A program made the position numbers and the translations under genes. 64,000 nt of DNA from JAVBLD01 sp031553705 (lineage in GTDB: Bacteria; Bacteroidota; Bacteroidia; Bacteroidales; Marinifilaceae): NCBI GenBank assembly GCA_031553705.1, contig JAVBLD010000029.1:1-64000 (forward strand), in the 5' to 3' direction. Of the stretch, positions 55,655 through 63,606 are shown piece after piece. Under the pieces are notes generated by a model that saw only the letters and a program-made list of their open reading frames with translations, did not search any database and had not been told where the DNA came from. The number at the start of each line of letters is the position of its first letter. The stretch's first letter is position 1.

Positions 55655-58600
55655 CTGTTAAAAGTCGTTTGCTGTTCGTATTGTTGTGCCTTTTTCATCT
55701 TCTCATCGATACCTCCGCGGCCGTACCATGGAATCTCAAATCTCTTTTCGATTAGAAGTTGCATCATCCGGATGTTTTCCCGAAGCAGTTGCTTCATCTC
55801 CGGATCAGATCCCGGGGTGGAATAAACTGGCGGAAGGGTTTCGGTCCTTACTGTCGTGACGCCTCCCCCGGTAGCACGTCCGGGAGTGAAAACGGTCATA
55901 TAGCGGGTAAGGTCAAGACGGTTAATTGTCCCGTTTTTTTGTGCAGCATCAATCACGTCGAGTACCGGTGCAACAGTCGGATTGGAAACCGCTTCATTGC
56001 TGGCGACAAATTCACTTCCGTCTTCGCCGGTAATGATGGTCGGCTGATCGACATACCCACGGAGATACGGATCATTTTTTGCCCGGAAGCGCTTTCCATC
56101 CTGTTGCCGTACTACATTAAGATAACCACCGTCTTCGGCTCCCGGCAGCGGTTGAGCCGCAACCATGGCAATCTGGGCGGCGCCTAAACCAGCTGCAACG
56201 GCTGTTAAGGCGATGGTAGCAGCTCCCCAGTCCATTTTTGGCACATCGGCCCAGATTTTCATAATTGCCAGGGCGGTGTTGGTGATAATATTTACAATAG
56301 CCATCGCCCGTTGGCGTTTCGCCTGCTTAAGCTCTATCTCGGCCCGTTTGGCATCCAGTTCGGCATCCAATTGAGCAAGGCGGGCGGTATATTTCTCCTG
56401 GCTGATCTGACCGGATTCCAGCTGACTGTTTAAAGCAGCTTTCTTTTTAGTCGTGTTGCGCTCAAAATCCTTTAGTTGCCGTTTCTCGGATGCGGACATA
56501 TAGTCGTTAAGCGTTCCCCATACCTGCATGATGGCGCCGACAGCCAGCTGCATATCTTCAATCTTAACCTTTCCGGTATCCAGGTTGGCAAACAACTCCT
56601 CCCACTTCGCCGGCGTCATACCCAGAACATCGACATCCGAAGCCCGCGCTTTGGGGGCGTCCGGGGTTGAAGTGTCGGACTTGTCCGCGTCATCCGCTTT
56701 CAGTTTCGAAAGTGCCTCCCGGGCCTTCAGGATTTCAGCCTCAAATTTTTTCTTTTCTTCCGGTGTAAAGATCTTATCGGAAAAGTCTACCCCGTTCAGG
56801 TCCGCCTCCCGGAGCATCTCCTGCATGATCCGGATAACCTGTTCCGTATATTTAATGGTCAGCTGGCGTTCCTCCTCCTGGTGTTTCTCTTTTAGCTTTT
56901 TGCGATCTTCGGCTGTAAGCCCCTCCTGGGTGAGTTCCTGGTTATTCTTTATCCGTAGTTCGGCAAGCTCCTTTTCGTAGTCCGCCCGGATATCTTTTAA
57001 CTCCTTATCCCGGGCCTGGGCGAGCTGCTGAAACTTTTGATTCTTTTGCTCTTCCAGTTCCTTTTCGGCGTCGGTTGTTATCTTTAGGATCTTAGCCTGG
57101 TGTTCCTTTTGCAGAGCCTCAAGGGCTTCAAGTTTTTCACCCGTCAAATTCTCCTCCTTCGCTCCAAACAGACCGGCCTTCTTTAGCCGTTCCTGATAGA
57201 GGATATCTTCCTGTTCCAATAGAGATTTTGCATTAAAGAGTATCTCTTCCCGGTACTTTTTTTGTTCTTCCAAACGCTTTTGCTGCTCTTTGATTAAGGC
57301 CTCCGTATCATCCTTACCGGTATAGGTGCTATTAGGCGTATTATTTCCACCCGGAGGAGTGGTTGTCGTAGCCGGATCGGGTGATGTATCTTTTTTATCT
57401 TCGCCCAGCAGAGGTTTAAATTCGTCATCAATGGCTTTTAACTCTTTTCGCATTTCAAGAAGGGGATATGCGTAACCTCCCCAGAGATCAGCGAAAAAGT
57501 CTTTATATTTAAGGCCAAACCGGTCGAACAGAGTATCTAAATCTCCGAGGACATCCTTGCTTTCATCGACTATCTTTTTTACTCCGGCTGTAATATTCCC
57601 GGCAATTTCATCGCCGATTTTTACCCCTTTTTCGTCCTTGGCTTTGGCAAGACGTTCACGCAGAATGGATAATCCTCTAACCTGTTTTTCTATATATTTT
57701 TTTGAGATCTCAGAAGCTTTCTCTTCCTTCATTTTAAGCGCCAGATTTCGAGCAAGGGCCTCATTAACGGCATCCTGAGCCTCCTTAATATTGATCAGGT
57801 TACCATGTTCATCGATCATTCCCTGAAGGTATGGTCCATACTTTTCCTGCAGCATCGCAATAACCTTCGCCCGTTCCTTTGTCCCCTCGTTTGTCTTTTT
57901 ATAGGCCTCAAAGAGACGGTTAGCAGACGCCTGTTCAGCTTCTATTTCGACTCTAGCTTCCTGAGCCGACTTTTTAGCCGCATTCATATTTTTTACAAAA
58001 TCGATCAAAAGACCGGTGGCCAAGGTGATCCCGACGGCAATCACTCCCCATGGTGTTTTGGCCAGGGCGGCGTTGGAGGCTTTTGTTGCTGCAATCTTTT
58101 GCTGAATAGCGACAATATGCCGTTTTTCCTGCATTGTAGCCGTACCGGTCATTGCTGCCTGTACCTTCAATGCAGCAATCTGGGACTGCATACTTAAGAT
58201 CTTAGCCCGGCCCTGGAAGACAGATTCCCTTCCGACCGCATTCCGTAATACCTCATATCCATGCAAAAGTTTTTCTTTAGCAGCCAGGGCGGTAAGTGTC
58301 AAGATCAGTGTACTAAGGGTCCAGCCATATTTGTTAGCAACATCCAGCAAGGCGGAGGTTACCTTTAGCATAGATATCCCGCCACGGGTCAACAACCCGA
58401 TACCAGGCGTCAGTTTTTCGCCAATCTCAATACGTAGTTTTTCAAGCTGGTTAAGGTATTGCTGCGTTTTTACCTTGTTGGTGTCGGTATTGGTAGCCGC
58501 CTGTGTTATCGCGGTATTTGTACCGGTTACCGCTTCCGTATACTGTTTTAGGTCACCCCGGGAAGCAACCAGGATTTCAACCATTTTGGAGTGGGCCTTT

Positions 58601-59763
58601 TCAAAAATGTCAATGGCCGACTCTCCCTTGTCAAATCGGTATGCCAGTTCATCCAGGGCAACATTTACATCAAAGACACCATTCCGGTACCCGATCTGAT
58701 GTTGCTTCATTGTAAGCAAAACCTTATCCAACGAGTTACCGGCAACGGCAGCCTCCGAATACTTTGGAGCGACGGTTTCAATAAGACCAACAAGCTGTTC
58801 AAACTGCAATCCCATCAGGTTAGCCGTTGTTCCCGACTTTTCAATTGCGTCAGTCAGGTATGCAATATCACCGGCGCCCTCCTGTGAACCAGCCGCCAAT
58901 ACATTTATATACCGGCGGGCGTCGGCCGCGCTGGCGTTAAACTGACTTAAAGACATTGTCAAAGCGGCGGCAGCAGGCTTCAGGTCCATCTTTGCCGCTT
59001 CGGAAAGGATAATCGCTTCGGTGGTAACGGAATGCAATGCCTCTTTATTCTTAAGCAACTCAGGCCGCTGACTACCGATCATCGTATAGGCGTCGATGAT
59101 GGCGGTCGCTCCCTGGCGTACCTTGATCCCTCCTTCCAGTGTGGCCGTGGATGTATCCTTAGCCATATCTTTTAGATATTCCAGTTCGTCGCCTACCAAT
59201 CCGGTAAGGGAAGAGAGGTTTTGATAACCGTCCTCAAAGTTGTTAAAGGATTGCAGCGATTTTCGGCCTTCCATCTGAAGCTTAAACAGGAGCGTCGCCG
59301 TTGCTCCAAGTAATAAATTATGTTTGTTTAGGATGTTACTACTTTTGGTAAGTGCAGAATCGGTTCCGGAGATCTCCTTACGGGTTTGCTGGTACTGTGA
59401 TACAAGCTTCTTTTTTGTATCGACCAGTATTTGCCACTCTTCCGAATACTTCTTTACCTTTTTCCCATTCAGCCGGCTATCGACGGAAGACATTGCGCTC
59501 CGGAGTTCGGTCAACGTAGCCCCGGAAAGATTTTTCAATACCTTGGTAACATCGACACTCTCCTTCCGGAGGAGCTTCATCCGGTTGTTTAGTTTTTCAA
59601 GTTCCCATTCCGCCTCTGCGACCTTGCCGGCGTCGTTTGCTTCAAAAGCCTTCGCCAAAGCCATTTTCATTGAAGCGGCTTGTTTGGTAAGATCTTTAAG
59701 CTGGTCGGAAGCCTGGCGGCCATCCAGTAGGACTTCTATTTTTGTTTGCTCCGTAGATGCCAT
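55651..59763 (-). CDS. Tail tape measure protein
   Basis: A 1,370-residue protein that sets tail length and is ejected into the cell. The tail tape measure core (PhageMin_Tail type) lies at about 165-360, with SSLTGLVGDELEYLKDMA, TVAPKYSEAAVAGNSLDKV and ALTMSLSQF. Hydrophobic segments follow near 475 and 575. A long charged coiled coil rich in Glu/Lys covers about 830-1000. A last hydrophobic stretch (about 1165-1225) precedes a C-terminal domain with GGYL and DPYLRGYVDQPTIITGEDG. The 5' end lies 48 bases after a terminator that closes the preceding cassette, so its transcription needs read-through or antitermination. Confidence 0.92.
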   Translation of the reverse strand: MASTEQTKIEVLLDGRQASDQLKDLTKQAASMKMALAKAFEANDAGKVAEAEWELEKLNNRMKLLRKESVDVTKVLKNLSGATLTELRSAMSSVDSRLNGKKVKKYSEEWQILVDTKKKLVSQYQQTRKEISGTDSALTKSSNILNKHNLLLGATATLLFKLQMEGRKSLQSFNNFEDGYQNLSSLTGLVGDELEYLKDMAKDTSTATLEGGIKVRQGATAIIDAYTMIGSQRPELLKNKEALHSVTTEAIILSEAAKMDLKPAAAALTMSLSQFNASAADARRYINVLAAGSQEGAGDIAYLTDAIEKSGTTANLMGLQFEQLVGLIETVAPKYSEAAVAGNSLDKVLLTMKQHQIGYRNGVFDVNVALDELAYRFDKGESAIDIFEKAHSKMVEILVASRGDLKQYTEAVTGTNTAITQAATNTDTNKVKTQQYLNQLEKLRIEIGEKLTPGIGLLTRGGISMLKVTSALLDVANKYGWTLSTLILTLTALAAKEKLLHGYEVLRNAVGRESVFQGRAKILSMQSQIAALKVQAAMTGTATMQEKRHIVAIQQKIAATKASNAALAKTPWGVIAVGITLATGLLIDFVKNMNAAKKSAQEARVEIEAEQASANRLFEAYKKTNEGTKERAKVIAMLQEKYGPYLQGMIDEHGNLINIKEAQDAVNEALARNLALKMKEEKASEISKKYIEKQVRGLSILRERLAKAKDEKGVKIGDEIAGNITAGVKKIVDESKDVLGDLDTLFDRFGLKYKDFFADLWGGYAYPLLEMRKELKAIDDEFKPLLGEDKKDTSPDPATTTTPPGGNNTPNSTYTGKDDTEALIKEQQKRLEEQKKYREEILFNAKSLLEQEDILYQERLKKAGLFGAKEENLTGEKLEALEALQKEHQAKILKITTDAEKELEEQKNQKFQQLAQARDKELKDIRADYEKELAELRIKNNQELTQEGLTAEDRKKLKEKHQEEERQLTIKYTEQVIRIMQEMLREADLNGVDFSDKIFTPEEKKKFEAEILKAREALSKLKADDADKSDTSTPDAPKARASDVDVLGMTPAKWEELFANLDTGKVKIEDMQLAVGAIMQVWGTLNDYMSASEKRQLKDFERNTTKKKAALNSQLESGQISQEKYTARLAQLDAELDAKRAEIELKQAKRQRAMAIVNIITNTALAIMKIWADVPKMDWGAATIALTAVAAGLGAAQIAMVAAQPLPGAEDGGYLNVVRQQDGKRFRAKNDPYLRGYVDQPTIITGEDGSEFVASNEAVSNPTVAPVLDVIDAAQKNGTINRLDLTRYMTVFTPGRATGGGVTTVRTETLPPVYSTPGSDPEMKQLLRENIRMMQLLIEKRFEIPWYGRGGIDEKMKKAQQYEQQTTFNR

Positions 59764-59810
59764 TGCTTTTTTGAAGCAAGTTACAACCTGAAGGGACCGG
59801 CAGAAAGGAC

Positions 59811-59836
59811 AAAAAAACCCGGAATAAATCCGGGTT
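59811..59836 (-). terminator. Rho-independent terminator closing the small cassette
   Basis: On the minus strand the stem AACCCGGA/TCCGGGTT (59816-59836) is followed by seven T residues (59811-59817). It lies 20 bases after the 58-residue gene and before the tape measure gene, inside the otherwise continuous late operon. Confidence 0.85.
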
Positions 59837-59841
59837 CAGTT

Positions 59842-59860
59842 ATAATTTGCTGCAAATTAT
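59842..59860. repeat. 19-bp perfect palindrome at the cassette 3' end
   Basis: ATAATTTGC (59842-59850), one base, GCAAATTAT (59852-59860). It contains the stop codon of the 58-residue gene. It may be a protein-binding site or part of the termination region. Confidence 0.6.
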
Positions 59861-60033
59861 CCTATTATCCACCTTAAAAGCCGGTAAAGGCAATACAGGC
59901 CAAAACACCATAAGACGATGTAGAGAAAGACCAGGATTCCCCCTTCCGTCAAATTGATCAAGGCGGCAATCCCAAAGCTACAAATCAAAATGATCATGAC
60001 TTGCAGCAACCCTTTTTTAGTGTCAGGTTTCAT
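59857..60033 (-). CDS. Small two-segment membrane protein in the prophage cassette
   Basis: A 58-residue frame, ATG at 60033 and TAA at 59857. It starts 2 bases after the helix-turn-helix gene's stop, so the two are translationally coupled. After a basic N-terminus (MKPDTKKG) there are two hydrophobic segments (about 10-27, LQVMIILICSFGIAAL, and 32-50, GILVFLYIVLWCFGLYCLY), ending RLLRWIIG. Small membrane proteins in such positions often change the lysogen's envelope or block superinfection; for this one that is a hypothesis. It falls below common ORF-length cut-offs. Confidence 0.7.
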   Translation of the reverse strand: MKPDTKKGLLQVMIILICSFGIAALINLTEGGILVFLYIVLWCFGLYCLYRLLRWIIG

Positions 60034-60035
60034 CG

Positions 60036-60503
60036 CTATATACTTTGTAAATCAAAGGCCTTGAAAAAATAGTAGAACAAAGCCTTATGAATCTTTGTCA
60101 AACCGCGCTGGTTTAAAATCCGGTGCAGGTTGGCGTTATCAATGTTAACGCTTTTGGCCAGGTCGTTATCCGTCAGCCCAAATTTTTCCTGTTGGTCCTT
60201 GATCCATTCAACGGTTACCTCCGGCATACTATCCGGTGTATAGGGGATGGCGCCTATATTCAATTTTGTACCTTCCGGAAGTATGCCGTCAAACACACCT
60301 TTAGCCCTCTCACGTAACTCTTTAGCGGTAAGATATTGCTGTGCGTCGTTCTCTTTTTGCGCCACCTTTACCGTCACCGTGTTACCTTCATACCTCACAA
60401 TACTGATATAGATACGTGCGTATCTTTTGTACTGCATGTCAGACGTTTTAAGCAACTCTTTTTGCTTTTCCGTCAAAAACGGGAGTAATTCAATTCCTTT
60501 CAT
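60036..60503 (-). CDS. Phage helix-turn-helix protein, probable cassette regulator
   Basis: A 155-residue protein. The N-terminal part (about 1-60) looks alpha/beta (YKRYARIYISIVRYEGNTVTVKVA), and the middle is a basic linker. The C-terminal part (about 108-150) has a clear helix-turn-helix: KFGLTDNDLAKSVNIDNANL and HRILNQRGLTKIHKAL, an XRE-like pattern. It lies inside the tail gene cluster, where a DNA-binding protein is unexpected, and follows a perfect 22-bp palindrome. It may bind the palindromic site over the cassette promoter. The membrane gene follows 2 bases later. Confidence 0.7.
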   Translation of the reverse strand: MKGIELLPFLTEKQKELLKTSDMQYKRYARIYISIVRYEGNTVTVKVAQKENDAQQYLTAKELRERAKGVFDGILPEGTKLNIGAIPYTPDSMPEVTVEWIKDQQEKFGLTDNDLAKSVNIDNANLHRILNQRGLTKIHKALFYYFFKAFDLQSI

Positions 60504-60521
60504 ATCATCATTTTTTTAAAT

Positions 60522-60543
60522 GGGGGAGGGAGCTCCCTCCCCC
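60522..60543. repeat. 22-bp perfect GC-rich palindrome between cassette genes 1 and 2
   Basis: Arms GGGGGAGGGAG (60522-60532) and its exact complement (60533-60543) with no spacer. In the leftward transcript it forms a strong hairpin without a following U-run. It may stabilise the upstream message, or weaken expression of the helix-turn-helix gene, whose ATG lies 19 bases further. Confidence 0.75.
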
Positions 60544-60553
60544 TGTTCTAAAT

Positions 60554-60886
60554 TTACAGCCGGATTTCCTGCTGCCTGGTCAACCAGAATATTGCCAGTT
60601 GACCATTTTGTTTGCCGAACTCGATCGCTTCGTTGAGCTGGTCATCGGGGAAGATCTTTACCGAATCGTAGTAAAAAACTTCGGAATCAGCATCAAACCA
60701 ACCTCCGATTACCCTGTCATGTGATAAGGCGTGCTCTATGCAACGTTTCAGGCCGTCATTGTTATGACTGTTTTGTGTTTCTGCGTAAGCGACTGCGATA
60801 CCTTTTGTGACAGGAGACAAGCTCTCTAACTCAACCGTAAACCCATCTTTGCGGGTTTCGGCAAACTTCAAAATTTCATAGAACAT
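60554..60886 (-). CDS. Phage cassette protein, unknown function
   Basis: A 110-residue cytosolic alpha/beta protein starting MFYEILKFAETRKDGFTVEL and containing GIAVAYAETQNS, GGWFDADSEVFYYDS and QLAIFWL. The ATG at 60886 is preferred; the 24-codon extension begins with TTG and runs through the promoter. It is the first gene of a small operon with its own host-type promoter. Similar proteins of unknown function occur, as I recall, in mobile elements of Bacteroidota. Because it is first after a promoter readable by the host polymerase, it is probably expressed in the lysogen. Confidence 0.65.
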   Translation of the reverse strand: MFYEILKFAETRKDGFTVELESLSPVTKGIAVAYAETQNSHNNDGLKRCIEHALSHDRVIGGWFDADSEVFYYDSVKIFPDDQLNEAIEFGKQNGQLAIFWLTRQQEIRL

Positions 60887-60901
60887 AAACTTGATTTTTA
60901 T

Positions 60902-60918
60902 ACTGGGGGTCGCCCAGT
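60902..60918 (-). promoter_or_regulatory. Leader hairpin of the cassette transcript
   Basis: Arms ACTGGG (60902-60907) and CCCAGT (60913-60918) around five bases, between the expected transcription start (about 60924) and the ATG at 60886. It could affect translation or stability. Confidence 0.5.
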
Positions 60919-60928
60919 GGTTATGATA

Positions 60929-60959
60929 CAAAGATATAAATAATTGTTCATTGAACAAA
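60929..60959 (-). promoter_or_regulatory. Host-type promoter with overlapping palindromic operator, prophage cassette
   Basis: On the minus strand, TTTG (60956-60959), exactly 19 bases, TATCTTTG (60929-60936): a perfect Bacteroidota housekeeping promoter inside the prophage tail genes. A perfect 15-bp palindrome, TTGTTCA-n-TGAACAA (60944-60958), overlaps the -33 box and the spacer, the normal place for a repressor site. It lies 40 bases after the stop of the connector gene at 60999. Confidence 0.8.
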
Positions 60960-60998
60960 TATTTTTACGATATTTTTTCAAAAAAATAGTGATTTCCT

Positions 60999-61532
60999 TT
61001 ATTTTTTCCATTGGTCCGGCTTCCAGGTCTTATGGTTGCTGGTCCACCGGCCCGGCAAAGCACGGCGGCGGGTATAGTTTCGGGCGTTCCGGATGGCTTG
61101 TTTATCGGCATACATAAAGCCTTTTGTCGTCTTATAATTCCCGGTACCACCGTATATGCTGTCAATAATAGTATCTACCGTTGCCTTGGTATATTTTTCT
61201 TGCATAATCTCTTTTAAACGCTGCAATTGCGCCCACCAGTACCGGGAAAGCCACTCTTTAGGCTCGCGGGGATTATCGGACTCAAATTTCTTTGATACCC
61301 CGCGGCCGACACCCATATCCACATACCGACCATACAGGTTAAATTCGAGATCCATTTTATACTGGTCACTCCCCTGCGATGATATTCTTAAGCGGCCACT
61401 TAATAAGCTTTTACGGAGGTGTTCCGCTTCGTCTCCAAAGCCTAAAACATCCATACGTTGCAGCAATACCTTCATTGTAATATCGCTCCACGCATTTAAC
61501 GACTCGGTAAAGTTAATTCCAGTCTGACTCAT
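60999..61532 (-). CDS. Phage head-tail connection or tail completion protein
   Basis: A 177-residue protein beginning SQTGINFTESLNAW, with DLEFNLYGRYVDMGVGRG near 62-80 and a strongly basic C-terminus (RNARNYTRRRALPGRW). The GRYVDMG block resembles the YxxxVEfG part of HK97-gp10-type proteins, which would fit its position between head and tail genes. The assignment is by pattern and place only. Its start overlaps the previous gene by 20 bases. Confidence 0.5.
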   Translation of the reverse strand: MSQTGINFTESLNAWSDITMKVLLQRMDVLGFGDEAEHLRKSLLSGRLRISSQGSDQYKMDLEFNLYGRYVDMGVGRGVSKKFESDNPREPKEWLSRYWWAQLQRLKEIMQEKYTKATVDTIIDSIYGGTGNYKTTKGFMYADKQAIRNARNYTRRRALPGRWTSNHKTWKPDQWKK

Positions 61533-61998
61533 CGTATTCCAGATTTACAGGCAGGTCAATAGTGAAGGTAAAGAAAAGCCCCGCGGTACCCCCGCAATAC
61601 TCTCCCGGGATTTCATCAAACGGTATCGCGTCGGTGTTCAGGTAAGCCAGCTCTTCAATTTCCATCCGATCGCGATCCAACCGGGAGACCAGTTTCCGGT
61701 AAATCCCGCGTACTTCGGTTAAAATACGCTGCCGTCCGTCCATATCCGGCCACTTACCCAGTTTACCAAGGAGAAAGACAACAACCGGCCGGCGTTCGAA
61801 CCATCCGCCGCCGTCACCCTCAAAAATCATTCCCTCTTGGCTGTCATCAACAGCAAAAAAACGATCTTTCCGCTTACAATTCTGGATTACTTCTTCCATC
61901 ATTTGCGGGTCCGATACCCGACAAAATTCATAGTCACCAGTCGCCTTCAGGCCCTCTTTTAATGTCTGCAAATACCCGATAATATTAAACTCTTCCAT
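61513..61998 (-). CDS. Phage tail/neck protein, unknown
   Basis: A 161-residue protein starting MEEFNIIGYLQTLKEGLKA. It contains a central RRPVVVFLLGKLGKW segment and an acidic C-terminus (NLEYDESDWN). I recognise no family with certainty; position between the 259-residue gene and the connector gene suggests tail terminator or neck. The ATG at 61998 is chosen; three extra codons upstream begin with TTG. It overlaps both neighbours. Confidence 0.5.
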   Translation of the reverse strand: MEEFNIIGYLQTLKEGLKATGDYEFCRVSDPQMMEEVIQNCKRKDRFFAVDDSQEGMIFEGDGGGWFERRPVVVFLLGKLGKWPDMDGRQRILTEVRGIYRKLVSRLDRDRMEIEELAYLNTDAIPFDEIPGEYCGGTAGLFFTFTIDLPVNLEYDESDWN

Positions 61999-62764
61999 TT
62001 TTTTCAAGCTGTTCGTTTATCTCCCTGATCCGCCGTGCCTTTTCGTCCATATCGTAAAGCACCCGCCACATGTCGATATGGCTGATCTCTTTCTCTTTAG
62101 TAATGTCATTTTCGGTGACCAGGTTATACATTGCATGTATATTGTCCCGTAACGAAACCGGTTCCGCATCCTCCGCCGTTTTCGGGAAGAGATTCGGACA
62201 CTCATTAGCGATTACATTCAGTACCGTACCAAACCACAAATAGGCGGTATAACAGATATGGAGCGGTATTTTTTCAAATTCTTTAAACGGTACCTGATCC
62301 GGATCCCACTCCCCGGCGGGATACATCACCGCACAAAGTTTCTGCAAAAACTGACTATCCGCAGCGGGGTTTTGGAATTGATTGTAAAAGACCATAGCCG
62401 AAATAAACTCCCCGAAAGTCGCATCAAACATCATTGTATCCCGGGCCTTCCGACCGGCAAGCTTCGGAAGTGGGTTAAAACTTACCCGCTCCTGAAGGAG
62501 AAATTCACACCTATGGCTAAAATCGGTAATTTCGCCCTGAGTGAGCGGGAAAGCATCCTCTTTTTCTCGTTTGAACATATAGACCGGGTTATCTTCATCG
62601 CCGTCCCGGTATGGCAATATTTTTATATTAGCCAGGAACATAAAAGCCTTTAGCAGGAAAACGTTCTTTGTCAGCCCCACCAGGAATAAGGCAGAGATAA
62701 ATACAAGCTGCTTCGCTGTCAGTTCTCCCCAGCTCCTCGGGATAGTTAAATTTACAGTCCTCAT
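61985..62764 (-). CDS. Phage structural-module protein, unknown
   Basis: A 259-residue, mostly helical protein starting MRTVNLTIPRSWGELTAKQL. A ribosome-binding site GGGAGG lies 4 bases before the ATG, unusually strong for this phylum. It is co-transcribed with the DUF6712 gene (ATGA overlap) and the 161-residue gene. I do not recognise a domain. It could be a tail assembly protein, but nothing visible proves it. Confidence 0.55.
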   Translation of the reverse strand: MRTVNLTIPRSWGELTAKQLVFISALFLVGLTKNVFLLKAFMFLANIKILPYRDGDEDNPVYMFKREKEDAFPLTQGEITDFSHRCEFLLQERVSFNPLPKLAGRKARDTMMFDATFGEFISAMVFYNQFQNPAADSQFLQKLCAVMYPAGEWDPDQVPFKEFEKIPLHICYTAYLWFGTVLNVIANECPNLFPKTAEDAEPVSLRDNIHAMYNLVTENDITKEKEISHIDMWRVLYDMDEKARRIREINEQLEKNGRV

Positions 62765-63606
62765 ATACCTCCCATAAAAAAAATCGGTGAATCCGCAGAA
62801 TTTAAACTCTCAATATTGTGCCGGATCCGGTACTCCCGACTGGATGAATAGGTCGGGTATTGCTCCGGTTCCAGGTCCATGATCGTAACCGCTTCATTCC
62901 GGAAGGCCTCAGCATCCTGGATATTATCCGTAGCGTAGTTGGCCAGGGAGATTTTCAGCATATCAATAACCTCCGCGTTTGCCGGAGTGACATCCCCGTC
63001 GCGTTGCTGTTCGACCAGTTCGGCAATAAAGGCCCGGCTTACCCATCTGCCCAGCTCATTATACATCCGGAGCAATAAGACCGGTTTTAACTTAAGAAAG
63101 TCTTTCCGGGTGCCTTCAAAACTGCATAACCGTTTTAGCTCCTTAGCCGTCATGATCAGGCAGTCGGATATAACACTATACGCCTTTGCCCCTTTCCAGT
63201 CGTCGTGATATGCCGGAGTATCTTCCAGCAGGTCCAGCATCGTTTCAACCGCTTCGTCACGTTGCGATATCGTTTCATTTGCCAACCGGTTGACGCGGTC
63301 CCGGGAGGCGGGTGTAAGATTCTGATTTGATATTATACCAAAACCGTTAGCCGTCTGGATCAGGTCCAGAAACGGGATGGCACGCTGATAAGCATCCAGG
63401 CTGATCACTTTCCGACACAAATCCAGCAGCTCTTTATGTTCCGGATCTTCATATTCCTGTTCCAATCTGGCATATAGAGCACTACCCAGGTATTCATTCC
63501 TTAGCCACCTTTCAGCGTCTTCGACATATGTCTCCATATCATTCCAGTCGCCGGAGGCGGCTGTCGGAACACATTTTATAAATTGCTCTCTACTCTTCAG
63601 TAACAT
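62761..63606 (-). CDS. DUF6712-like phage protein
   Basis: A 281-residue protein, almost all helix, starting LLKSREQFIKCVPTA and including AERWLRNEYLGSALYARL, VISLDAYQRAIPFLDL and FNANGFGI-like strands near 90 (TANGFGIISNQNLTPASRDRV). This pattern is found in Bacteroidota prophage proteins of the DUF6712 type, next to portal or capsid genes. It may be a head completion or connector protein. Its ATG overlaps the end of the preceding gene. Confidence 0.6.
   Translation of the reverse strand: MLLKSREQFIKCVPTAASGDWNDMETYVEDAERWLRNEYLGSALYARLEQEYEDPEHKELLDLCRKVISLDAYQRAIPFLDLIQTANGFGIISNQNLTPASRDRVNRLANETISQRDEAVETMLDLLEDTPAYHDDWKGAKAYSVISDCLIMTAKELKRLCSFEGTRKDFLKLKPVLLLRMYNELGRWVSRAFIAELVEQQRDGDVTPANAEVIDMLKISLANYATDNIQDAEAFRNEAVTIMDLEPEQYPTYSSSREYRIRHNIESLNSADSPIFFMGGI

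Noticed and set aside
55759..59791. Plus-strand frames across the tape measure gene
   Set aside because: Rich in Ser, Phe and Leu as the complement of a Lys/Glu/Ala-rich coding strand; they show no independent features.
60887..60958. 24-codon extension of the first cassette gene
   Set aside because: It starts with TTG and reads through the promoter, the transcription start and the leader hairpin.
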